The notes below the pieces were generated by a model. It saw only the letters and a program-made list of their open reading frames with translations. It had not been told where the DNA came from and did not search any database. Positions 34,877-44,242 of a stretch of DNA of 64,000 nucleotides are shown one piece after another (positions within the stretch are counted from its first letter, which is position 1; each line of letters starts with the position of its first letter). The stretch comes from Calonectria ilicicola (taxonomy: Eukaryota > Ascomycota > Sordariomycetes > Hypocreales > Nectriaceae). A program made the translations under genes and the position numbers. Where the stretch lies: NCBI GenBank assembly GCA_020809705.1, contig CP085835.1:3038001-3102000 (forward strand). The letters run 5' to 3'.

Positions 34877-35805
34877 CTATAATGAACTCAGTAATAAATA
34901 TCATCGTTTGTGTCCTCACTATCGTTTACCAAGAAGTAAATCTACGTTTAATATCCTTTGCTGAAATGCCGCCGAAAGCTTCAGGGTTTTCTTTTTGTCT
35001 GTAAGTTGCAGGCCATCTGTTCACTGGCCGACGTGATCCCCTGCTTATCCTACTCCACCTTCCGGGTTTCTGATACTACGGCCTCCCAAAAAAATCGCAG
35101 TTTGTCAGATGAGACCGTAAATTTAAAATTTGCAAGTTCAATCTATGATGCGCATTACCCAATACTGGATGTCGGCATCTACTTTCCACTTGCACTTTTC
35201 TCATTCATACTGCGCGGGCAAGAGAAACAAACCCCGAAGGCAACCAAGTCCGAGTGAGCCGAGTGGGGCTACTTTTACATATCGAACCTTTAGTCATCGC
35301 CGCATTGTAGAGGCGAAGAAATACAGTAGCCGCGGTCGACAAGATCACATCAGGGTGGCGATTAGCCTAAAACAGAGATAGGATTGGCCAAATTTCCTCT
35401 GTGACTGTTGTAGTCTAATGTGTGTGAATCACAACGTAATGGATATGCGAGTGGCCGGCGGCGCCGGCGGCCCAAGTATGCCTCCTCTATCAGTAGTCTC
35501 GGCTGGATCCTAAATTTCTTCTCGCCCGATGACCGGGTGAACGGAATGGGGATTTTTTTGAAGACATTGGCCGATGAAAGAGATGTCGAATCAGCATGGC
35601 TTCTCAGAGTGACATTGGTAACCCAAGATTGTCAGCAGTGATGTCACTGATACTTGGAGGGCGATAACGATTGAGCCAAGTATAAGACATGGGCATACGA
35701 CTCTTCAAAACTGATCTGGTGTTTTCAGACAAAATCTCATCATCACCTCGCTAGTATATCTTTTATTGATCCCAACCTACCATCGACACAGCAAAATTTG
35801 CCACA
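34877..35805. other. Intergenic region, HD-protein promoter
   Basis: No gene is seen. GTGGGG occurs once at 35263-35268, more than 500 bases from the next ATG. A very GC-rich patch of overlapping CGG/CCG triplets lies near 35453-35473 in otherwise AT-rich DNA. Confidence 0.45.
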
Positions 35806-36595
35806 ATGTGCCAAGACGAAGTTGAAGCCAACGGTTGGACTGCAACTCCAGCCGATGCTGGTGCCATTTTCAGCAGCCAAACTTACATCAATGAGCCAGG
35901 GGCTCTGTCGATTGAGGAAATTAAATTCCCCTATGACGATCCAATTGTCGCCAAAACGTTGGAATATGTCAAAGCACGTCTTCACCCTCAGACCTTCAAC
36001 CACTCGATGCGGGTATACTATTATGGTACGCGCTAAGAAAGACAATGCCGTGGCCATCAGTGCTTACTCTCGCTTAGGTATGGCCATAACCAAACAGCAA
36101 TTTCCTCAGCGCTTCGCGGGGATCAACCCCTCCACGTGGGCGCTCACCTGTTTACTGCACGATATCGGTACCGCAGAGGAAAATCTCACTGCCACGCGCA
36201 TGTCCTTTGACATATACGGTGGCATCAAGGCTCTGTTTGCACTCAAAGACTTGGGGGGCACCGTCGACCAGGCCGAAGCAGTGTCAGAAGCCATCATTCG
36301 TCACCAAGACATGGGCACTGACGGGACCATTACTTATTTTGGTCAATTGATCCAATTGGCCACAACTTATGACAACACTGGCATTCACCCTCACGTCAAG
36401 GACTTTGACAAGCTGGTTCACCAGGATACGAGAAGACAGATTAATGAAACGCATCCCCGATTAAAGTGGTGTGCTTTTTTTTCGTCGACTATTCGCAAGG
36501 AGGAAACCATCAAACCATGGTGCCATTCCACACACCTAGTGGATTTCGACAAGGAGATTGAGGAAAATTCTCTGATGAAGCAGTGGGAATTTTAA
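35806..36595 (+). CDS. HD-domain protein, cyanamide-hydratase (Ddi2)-like
   Basis: Two exons (35806-36025, 36078-36595) give 245 residues, the usual size of fungal cyanamide hydratases. The HD metal site is visible as FNHSMRV (first His), LLHDIG (His-Asp) and the later IIRHQDMG. DLGGTVDQAEAV and QLIQLATTYDN follow the family pattern. Known members (yeast Ddi2/Ddi3, Myrothecium Cah) hydrate cyanamide to urea. Many fungal homologues sit in catabolic or secondary-metabolite clusters where their substrates are not known. Here it lies between the second MFS transporter and the acetate-type transporter. It may act on a nitrile or another small nitrogenous by-product, but that is inference only. Confidence 0.88.
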
Positions 36596-37298
36596 GAAAA
36601 GCTCGGTCAGTCGTGTGACCTATCATTGACGAATGGCAATGTTGCGTTGGGTCTCCGGCAGTATGTCCAGTTCCAGATTTGGGGATAGCTCGAACATATG
36701 ATAATAGTTACCTAATAAACTCTCTTTTTAAAACAACACGCATGCGCATCAAATATTCCAAGGGAGATCAAGTCTGTGGGGCCCAACCAACAGTGGTGCG
36801 GAATGCCGCAGACCTGTGGGAGTATTGTATTAGTGACTGAAAACCCCCTTCTATTTTAAAATACACTGAAATTAATCTTAAAAATAATCCCATGCACATC
36901 GGCGAAAGAGTTCTCATGATCTCCACAGCCCCAATATATAAGCGGCCCGCATGCCGCAAATATTTGCCTTCCCCGGACACGACGGCGGGCCGCAGCGGGG
37001 TTTGCGGCGTCAAGATGCCAACAAGCAAGCCACTAAAGCCGAATCCCGCCCTTGTAGCCACCATACATAAATGGTGCAAATGATCTAATCCACCTTCCCG
37101 GCGACTCCCGGCGACCCCCGAATGCTAGCTACCGGCTTGTACGGTGAAGGACGTTGGGGTTTGCCCCACTGGTTGCGTTGGGAGTAATGGAGTAAAATGC
37201 TTATAGTTTTGTATTTAAAACAGATTCTCCAACAAAGAAACTAAATACAAGGTCGCTGGGCTTTTCAGGAAGAATTCAGTATTAAAGTCCAACTAAAA
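36596..37298. promoter_or_regulatory. Promoter of the GPR1/FUN34-type transporter
   Basis: GTGGGG at 36776-36781 and CCCCAC at 37164-37169 are present. GCGG-AATG-CCGC at 36798-36809 is a shortened relative of the cluster palindrome. Several further GCGG/CCGC triplets lie at 36940-37010. No gene is seen. Confidence 0.5.
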
Positions 37299-38225
37299 AT
37301 GCAAAATTTGCCACCCTCAGGCCAAACCACTACAGTGGCCAAGATACGGCCACTAATTGTATCGACCCAACTAGCGAATCCGGTCAGGCTAGCTCCCTGT
37401 ATACCAAGTTTGTCGTCATGGATACTAATCCGATGGCTAACAGGGTCCCCTGGGTTTTGGCGGTTTTGCGACAACCCTAATGATGCTTTCTCTATCTATG
37501 TTGGGATTTCGCAATGTCTCCAACCAAACAGTCTTTATCGGAAATCTCTGCTTCATATCCGGCATCGGGTTAGTCATTGCCGCTCAATGGGAAATGATCA
37601 GAGGCAATACATTCGCTTTTACAGTTTTGACCGCTTTTGGTAGCTTAGGTCCCCCGAGTATTGAGCATTATAGTGGCTAATGATGATACAAGGATTATAC
37701 TATGCCGGATATGGCGTCCTGCTGATGCCTTCTTTGGGTGTTCTCGCTTCCTACGGGGGAAAAACTGAGGATTATTATAATGCGTTTGGGTTCTATCTTC
37801 TTGGTATCTTGCTCCCCATTCAGGATAACCTCACCAAGAAATATTTGCTTACAAAGACCTAGTTTGGTGTATTTTTAACCTGACCTTTCTCATTGCTTCA
37901 GTCTCAACGTTAGTGCGTACCCACAGTAGCATTGTACCTGAACTACTGACGCGGATACAGAAATGTTGCCAACATCGTCATCTACTTTTGCCTTGAGCTA
38001 TGCTACATATTCAATTGTGCAGCTCACTTTGTTATGGCGGATGGCAATAACACTTTGAGCACGACTCTGACAAAAGTAGCTGGAGCCTTCGGGTTCATCT
38101 CTGCTCTGGCTGGATTTTATGTTGTAGTCCACGAGTTGTGTCAAGAGGTTCTGCCTTTTACTGTTCCCTTGGGGCAGACATCTATTTATTTTCAACGAAC
38201 AGGTTCTAATCACCAACGCTCATGA
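37299..38225 (+). CDS. GPR1/FUN34/YaaH-family acetate (or ammonium) transporter
   Basis: The gene looks broken until five exons are joined (37299-37382, 37444-37639, 37693-37803, 37863-37908, 37961-38225), giving 233 residues. The first junction completes ANPGPLGFGGFATT, equivalent to the family's NPAPLG acetate-filter motif. Later exons give LSMLGFRNVSNQTVF, YYNAFGFYLLVW, FNLTFLIAS and CAAHFVMADGN, together about six membrane helices. The C-terminal PLGQTS fits the family ending. The second intron (37640-37692) is the least certain junction. Yeast Ady2/Ato members carry acetate at the plasma membrane; acetate uptake or release would suit a catabolic cluster ending in acetyl units. The promoter has two GTGGGG words and a GCGG-AATG-CCGC element. 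Confidence 0.8.
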
Positions 38226-38532
38226 GCAGCGCTCTTCTAAACAAACCCGAGCCCAAGCCTATTCTATTATAGAGTCGTATTGCACTCCAATTGGAGAGTA
38301 CTGTCTGTCAGCGCGTAGCACCAGGAGTGGTTGCGAGTGACATGACTGATATCGTTTTTATATTTACAAAAAGCGAAACAAAAAGCGAAAGTTGAATTAG
38401 TACATTTGATTGGTTTCATTTTCATTTTTTTTGGCGTTGGTATTTAGATTGGAATATATGTATTGATAGAGAAAAAGAATGTCTCCAGATGCATCGGATC
38501 TATATATCACAGAACTCTCGCGTGTCTCTTCC
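38226..38532. other. Convergent 3' intergenic region
   Basis: Short AT-rich DNA between the acetate-type transporter and the caspase-like gene. No feature beyond 3' flanks is seen. Confidence 0.45.
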
Positions 38533-40566
38533 TCACGCAAGCGTAAAGATGTGAATATCTTTTACCCACCACTCTATATCCTCCTCCTCTTCAACATCCA
38601 ACACCCTACCCTTCCTATTCGGCCTCTGTACTAGATCGGCATCCCAGATATCAGGTATCTCCAGGTCTTTCCATGAAACTTCCTTTCTTTTACTGACAAT
38701 GGTTCGAATAATGTCTCGATGCGTCAGCTTTTCAGCTCCAAGTTCGCTTTTAAGACTGGAGGGAATGGAGGTTTGGAAAACAATTGGCTTCTGCTCTTCG
38801 TGTTGATGCACAATGTATTCATTACCAGAGTAACGGGGATAGAGTTGCCTGACGCAGAATCCGGGCCCGAGGAATATAACGGTGAAATAGAGGCCTTCAC
38901 CTGAACCCGTGTTTTTGAAGGCGAGCTCAAATTTCTGGCCTTCTCGGAAGGGACCTCTCCCTTCTACGCTTTCTTGAAGATTCGCGGGTTTTAGGGATAT
39001 TTCAAATGGTTCTGGGTTTTTAGATGCACCCTTTCCGAGGTTCAATACTTGTCTGAAACGAATTATATGTGATAGAGAAACAGCCGAATGAGTCGCCAAT
39101 CTTTGGGTGTCACCATTCTCGATATCCAGTGCACGTACTGGGCCCGGATATCCGACCAAATCTTCCGGGCCAAATATATCAATTCCGTAATGTCCCAGTT
39201 TTGATAACACCAACTTATCCGAGCTGGGTGGTTTGAGTGTATCAAAAGGCGTAATCTGGATCTTGTTTACGAACCGATCTTGAAGTGAACTTTTTAACGT
39301 TTCTTGAAACACGGCTCCAGTGTCAGACGAAACCAATATTTCGATCTCATCGCTTCCTAGCGACCACCTCAACGGAATGACTGAAGCATGTGCTTCTTTT
39401 TCCAGCCTTTCAGCTTCCTCATTGGAAACTATAGCTCGGCAATCCAGAAGGTTAACTGTCGAAACACGCAATACCTGACTAAAAGTGGATGAATAGGGCT
39501 CGAATTCAGTATTCTTGCCGACACCATGAACCTTTCCAACTGGAATGATTACCTCTTTGCGGTTTCTAGGCAAAGGTTTGATTTTAACAATCAACGGGGC
39601 CACGGCCAGTGGCTCAGCAGTTTTGTAGAAACTCAGGTGATCTCGCCCGTAAACCTGAGGCGTCTGTTGCTTTTTGATGCTTTCTGCGACTTGGTGGCGA
39701 ATGTCCCGGTATCTCGACAATTCTAGGCTTCGCCATCGAATCTCAAAATGAGACAAGAGGGCGCTAGTAAAAACACCATGCATCTTGCCCTTGTACATTG
39801 TTTCCCTAGCCAACTCGTTGGCGTGGCAAGCCACCAGAACAGTAAAATGATGCGGGTTAATGGACCATGTCTTTCCCAAGTCGGCATTTCGGTCAGTCCC
39901 CGCGGCAAGTGTCCCAGAAAGCAACAGCTGTGCCGCATTTTCGTCCGTGGGAAGATTGGGGACCCGACTCCAATCACCCGGGCTACGTGTTACTCTCTCT
40001 TCCTGCTCCTCTTCATTTTGTTCATTTCCATTTTTATTTCTCCAGGCGCCACCAGAATGGCAGCTGTCGAGGATCACAAGCACCGCAATTCCCTTTTCAT
40101 GGAACTCTTTCAGCCACAGATTCAACTGCCACCCACGCAAAGGTGGGCCCCCACGGCAGTAATCGAGAGGCAGCAGCGACGGATCGATTGTTCGCTGAGG
40201 AGTTAACTCTGGGATGGACTTCAACTGGGACCCATGACCTGAGAAATGAAACAAGAACAAGTCGCCAGCGGTCGCATTCTTATAGACGTAGTCAAACTCC
40301 TTCTTAATATTCTCAAACGTTGGCCATTGATCCTCCGGCTCGATTGGCTGGTCCGAGTCTGGTGAAGGGGTTGATGTCAATGTTCGCACCTCAAGAGACT
40401 GAAAGTTCTCATGAAGAAACTCATTCATTGAGTTTACATCATTTATGCAGCCCCCAAGGTTATTCAAGGACATAGGCTTGTCCTTTTCGTCCGTTCGCTG
40501 GCCACTCAAATACGCGTTGATACCAACGAGAAGGGCGAATCGTTTTGGCTCCTTTCTGTCAGCCAT
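38533..40566 (-). CDS. Caspase-like peptidase (family C14) with long C-terminal region
   Basis: A single exon encodes 677 residues from the first ATG at 40566; the frame upstream to 40629 begins with GTG. The p20-like domain starts with FALLVGINAYL and has GCINDVNSM. The catalytic His is in FHFSGHGS (about residue 111) and the catalytic Cys in LDSCHSGGAW (about 169). An Asn/Glu-rich loop follows, then VLVACHANELA. This is the metacaspase/paracaspase-like arrangement, but the N-terminal prodomain is absent. A C-terminal region of about 350 residues has repeated Ser/Glu-rich beta-type segments and no family I recognise. Such stand-alone C14 proteins in fungi are often near HET/NLR genes and may act in stress or cell-death signalling. 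Function here is unproven. Confidence 0.9.
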   Translation of the reverse strand: MADRKEPKRFALLVGINAYLSGQRTDEKDKPMSLNNLGGCINDVNSMNEFLHENFQSLEVRTLTSTPSPDSDQPIEPEDQWPTFENIKKEFDYVYKNATAGDLFLFHFSGHGSQLKSIPELTPQRTIDPSLLPLDYCRGGPPLRGWQLNLWLKEFHEKGIAVLVILDSCHSGGAWRNKNGNEQNEEEQEERVTRSPGDWSRVPNLPTDENAAQLLLSGTLAAGTDRNADLGKTWSINPHHFTVLVACHANELARETMYKGKMHGVFTSALLSHFEIRWRSLELSRYRDIRHQVAESIKKQQTPQVYGRDHLSFYKTAEPLAVAPLIVKIKPLPRNRKEVIIPVGKVHGVGKNTEFEPYSSTFSQVLRVSTVNLLDCRAIVSNEEAERLEKEAHASVIPLRWSLGSDEIEILVSSDTGAVFQETLKSSLQDRFVNKIQITPFDTLKPPSSDKLVLSKLGHYGIDIFGPEDLVGYPGPVRALDIENGDTQRLATHSAVSLSHIIRFRQVLNLGKGASKNPEPFEISLKPANLQESVEGRGPFREGQKFELAFKNTGSGEGLYFTVIFLGPGFCVRQLYPRYSGNEYIVHQHEEQKPIVFQTSIPSSLKSELGAEKLTHRDIIRTIVSKRKEVSWKDLEIPDIWDADLVQRPNRKGRVLDVEEEEDIEWWVKDIHIFTLA

Positions 40567-41125
40567 TGTGAATGTCGTAAGAGAGAAATGTTGCAAGATG
40601 ACGGGTGAGCAACGCGCTGGTGTGGACACAAAAGAGATGGCTGTTTAGTGGGATTGTTTTGTTGTGAACGAACGGGCGCATATGCTAAAAATTAGTTACT
40701 CGCAATCGTGCATGTCAATTCAAGGTTGCATTGCAGCAACTCGGGGTCATTGGATTGTGAAAACAGCATCTCGCCGATGGAGAAGTAGAATTCCGCGCGA
40801 GGCCTCAGCTGAGTCTCGTGCGGGGTCGTTGCCTGCCGCCGCTTACTTCCTTGTGGTGGTTCGCAAATTGTGGCCTATCAACTGGATCATTGCGCGACAT
40901 AAAAGCCCGCCTGGCGCTTATGGACACTGAACGTGGCATTGAAAGAGGCTGTGGGGATAAATTTAGAAGCACGGCGGTTAGTTGCCAGTTTACGGGCCAT
41001 AAACCGAAATGGAGAATTTCTCCACATAATTCATCACTGGTCGTTTCTCTTTGATACTTAAATTTTCTGATTAAACGTTTTCTTCATTGCGTGCGATGTT
41101 TTTTTAATGCCTATAGAGGGATTAA
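40567..41125. other. Intergenic region with 15-base palindrome
   Basis: This is the promoter of the caspase-like gene and the 3' flank of the aminotransferase. A perfect odd palindrome TGGAGAATTTCTCCA lies at 41010-41024. One GTGGGG occurs at 40951-40956. No gene is seen. Confidence 0.45.
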
Positions 41126-42383
41126 CTAAGAGAAATTGGCATCGAGGTAGGGCCCGAAAGCCTCCAGGGCAGCCACCAACACGTCTGTGTGACAGACATA
41201 ACCAGCCCGAACATATCCAGCAAAGTCCTCCTTGTTTCCAAAACACCTCCTGCCTGGCACAAAGAAAACCTTGGTTTTCTCAAGAAGGTCCAGGCAGAAT
41301 TTTTCCTCGTCGACGGGAACCCCCTTTGGAGCTACCTTGATGAAAGCCGTCGTGCCTGCTGTAGGCTTCACCCACGACAGAATGTGGCTGTATTTGTCGA
41401 TGAAGGCGCTCAGAATCGCAAGGTTTGTTCTTGCAAGCTCCACGTTTCTCTTCATCAGAGGAATTCTCACAGCATTGGACAGGGCGTAGTTGGCAATCTG
41501 ATCGTCTATGCGAGAAACGCTAATCGTAGCATAGTCTCGGGTCGAGGTGATGGCCTCAATGATGGATTTATCCTTCGATGCGACCCAGCCGACGCGAATG
41601 CCGGCCAAGGAGTAGGCCTTGGACATTGATCCTGTCACGACTACTTTGTCATAGCCCAGGCTTACTGCTGAAGGCGGGATAACGGCGCCCTCCTGGAAAA
41701 GGTCCTGGAATAGTGGGCGGTACACTTCATCTGAGAAGACGATCAAATCTTTGCTGCGAGCAAAGTCGACAATGTCTTGGAGAACATTGACTGGTATGAC
41801 AGCTCCACTTGGATTGTTGGGGTTGTTGATGATGATCATCTTGACACTAATTAGCCCCTCCTACTTTGATGCAAATCCTCGATAATCCTACCTTGGTGTT
41901 CGGCTTGAGCAGTCCTTCAAGCTCAGAAACATCAGGCACGAAGGCATTACCCTCCTTTAGCCTCCAAAGAGACACTTCGGCGCCGACAGTCCCAGGAAGG
42001 CTGAAAAGTTGTTGATAGGTCGGGTAAACGCAAATAGCGTGGTCGCCAGGGCCAAGCAGGGTGTAAATGACCTGAAAATTAGCCGAGATGGCTCCCTGCT
42101 TAATCAGGACGTCGTCGGGCCCCAGCACATTGTTGCCGCCCAGCGCATTGCTACCAATTAAGGCGGCAACCTTTTGTCGCAGCTCTGGTGTGCCAGTAAT
42201 TGCACCATAAACAAGGCTCATGGATGGATCAACCGGGTTATACTTGCCACCTTCATCTGCCAGCTCTGCCAACTCGTTAAGAGACACTGATGCGGCGCAA
42301 GTCTCAGCCGTGTTCAGCACGCCTGGCGTCAACTCGTACTCGTCCATCCATCTCTCCACCTCAAAGACCGGAACCAGCACCAT
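41126..42383 (-). CDS. PLP-dependent class I/II aminotransferase
   Basis: Two exons (42383-41892, 41839-41126) give 401 residues, the normal size for fold type I aminotransferases. The ATG at 42383 is the first in frame. Key features are VYGAITGTPELRQKVA, the cofactor-contact region KQGAISANFQVIYTLLGPGD, INNPNNPSG, FSDEVYRP and the PLP lysine in GSMSKAYSLAGIRVGW. The C-terminal FFVPGRRCFGN carries the carboxylate-binding Arg region. The short intron sits just before MIIINNPNNPSG. It should transfer an amino group between an amino acid and a 2-oxo acid in the cytosol; specificity is not visible. No obvious partner enzyme is adjacent. Confidence 0.92.
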
Positions 42384-43106
42384 TTTGATTGGCAATGCAG
42401 ATTAGATTTTCAATTGTAAGGAAGAGTTAGAGACGTTCTCGAATTGATGATTGAGATTGGGGCTCAAGTGTCCCTGTGAGCTATTTTCCGACAGGGTCTA
42501 TATACTTTTGGTCCCGTTCCAGCGCATCTTGTGCTCTACGCCCGGAATACTGGGGTGTGTTATCGCCCACTATTGTGATTGGAGGCACCTCTGTTAGCTT
42601 CTGCCTGTAATGTGGGGTGGGCGGATCTTTCATGCTGGGATGGACACGGTAAGACTCTCCGAACTTTATTTCTCCTCGTTCACCGCTCATGATGAGGAGT
42701 CACAAACGTCCAAATATGCATGATCTTGATAGGCAGCTGAAAGATACACGCGGCATCAAACAGGCAGCATTTGGAGTCTCTTGCCGGATTCATCCAGCCA
42801 CAAATGAAGCAAACGAGTGAATAACAGATGCAACATGCATCTGGCTACCCCTAACCCCCGATGAGCTGAGAATGAGACTCCCAATGCAGTAAAATATGCG
42901 CTGTGGCTCTAAGACATTGACCATTCAAATGGAAGGAAACTCCGGAGATCACTAACACTCAACAGGAATCCGTCTATCATCTCAGAGTCATGTCAAGTTA
43001 ATCTTTGAAGGGCGTCACTCGACTCTCGCAATCACTTGCCGTCTAAATGCTTTTGGCTTCCTACTCTATCATCATAACAAAATCTAGATGCTAAATGCTA
43101 TGTACT
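42384..43106. other. Intergenic region upstream of the aminotransferase
   Basis: Apart from the small possible gene at 42481-42690, no feature is recognised. A GTGGGGTGGG stretch near 42612 lies inside that frame. Confidence 0.4.
42481..42690 (-). CDS. Possible small hypothetical protein, 69 residues
   Basis: An ATG-initiated frame of 69 codons is Pro- and charge-rich (SMKDPPTPHYRQKL, GRRAQDALERDQKYIDPVGK) and lacks signal peptide or membrane segment. Amino-acid make-up looks protein-like rather than random, and it ends 97 bases before the aminotransferase start on the same strand. I do not recognise a family. It could be a real small gene, an upstream exon of something unrecognised, or chance. 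Confidence 0.3.
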   Translation of the reverse strand: MSGERGEIKFGESYRVHPSMKDPPTPHYRQKLTEVPPITIVGDNTPQYSGRRAQDALERDQKYIDPVGK

Positions 43107-44242
43107 CTAATCGTAGGAAGGTGGCTGCTGGGGAACATCTTCATACACTGGAGGTACCTCTTCCTCCCAATCCAAGTTGCTACCAAGCTTCTCCGACACA
43201 ATCAAGTCTCGTTCAACGCGCAAGGTCCTCCCAATTATGGATTGCATAGCCATTTTTGGTCGTTCTTCCGGAATTATTTCCTTGCAAAGAATCATATCAA
43301 CGATTAGCGTGTGGCTAACATCAATTCCATAAGGGGAGTGCGTGGTTGCTGCATAATTCTGGCCACGAGTAAATCTTGTGTGTGAGCTTAGAGTATATGT
43401 AAAGTCCAACGTCGTAAATTCACCCTTGGGCCAATCCGATGTTTGCCAGTTCTTCCAAATGCTCCCCGTTTCGATACATCGGCAGTTTGACACGTCTTCA
43501 TGAATACCATCCATTTGTGGTAAATGCGGTTCTGGCAAAAGGATTGGATCTTGATGTTTTCCTCGAGCCTCCATGTCACGCGTTTCAGTCTCCAAAACTC
43601 AAATCGCTTCTCATTTTTGTCATGACTCAACACATTGTCGAGGCGCAAAGAGACTGAATTCTTCTCATCGGGGAAAATAAGTTTTTGGTATTGAACTTGA
43701 AGCTGCAGATCCAGTGGCTCGAATGTTGCAGGGAACAACCGTAATGAATCCACTTTGGATAGCACGCGTCGCACGCTAACGGCGCGGCAGACATGCTTCA
43801 TGTGCGAGCGATGGCTAAAATCAGCAGTTAATTCAAATTGAATTGAAAAGGAAGGCGCGTCGATTGTCGAAGGAATATTTCCAGGGACCAGTGTCGAAAT
43901 CGGGAATTGGTGTTTTCCTTTGCTCAATCCCGCAGGACAGAAGAATTCCCATTTCTGAATGACCACTTCCCAAACCTTGCACTTAGCTTGACGTCCCAGA
44001 TGATGATGAAGGACAAATTTGAACTTGAGAGCGGCGGAAATATTTTCAGTGTCAATTCCCTCTTGTAACACATCCGTCGATATGAATGCAGTCAACAATG
44101 AGCCGCTACTTTGAGATTCATTGCCGTGGAGTATTAGCAATGCCCTCTCAACTGCCAAATCCAACCTGACATCTCCAGTATCCTTGCTCTTGGAAAACCT
44201 AAGTGGCCGCGATTTCCAGGGACACTTTAGTTGCGAATTCAT
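43107..44242 (-). pseudogene. Arrestin-like adaptor with two C-terminal PPxY motifs; reading frame shifted
   Basis: A frame from the ATG at 44242 (MNSQLKCPWKSRPL) gives an arrestin-type beta-sandwich. It includes LIFPDEKNSVSLRLDNV and the conserved KRVTWRLEEN region near 43580. The continuing arrestin-like sequence (GIHEDV, then GEFTTLDFTYTLSSHTRF and IVDMILCKEIIPEE) is in another frame. That frame ends in EEEVPPVYEDVPQQPPSYD, two PPxY ligands for Rsp5-type ubiquitin ligases. The shift lies between about 43510 and 43575 and equals one missing (or two extra) bases. The only short GT-AG option, about 48 bases, would delete the conserved WRLEEN segment. It is therefore either a frameshifted pseudogene or a sequencing error in the CCTTTT run. 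Intact relatives recruit ubiquitin ligase to plasma-membrane transporters. Confidence 0.65.

Noticed and set aside
35453..35473. GC-rich CGG/CCG patch upstream of the HD-domain gene as a cluster palindrome
   Set aside because: It is an overlapping triplet run without the GCGGAA/TTCCGC arms seen at the other promoters.
40567..40629. Upstream extension of the caspase-like frame
   Set aside because: It begins with GTG and has no ATG before 40566, where MADRKEPKRFALLVGI starts normally.
43540..43588. A 48-base GT-AG intron that would repair the arrestin-like frame
   Set aside because: It would delete the conserved VTWRLEEN segment, so a frameshift or sequencing error is more likely.
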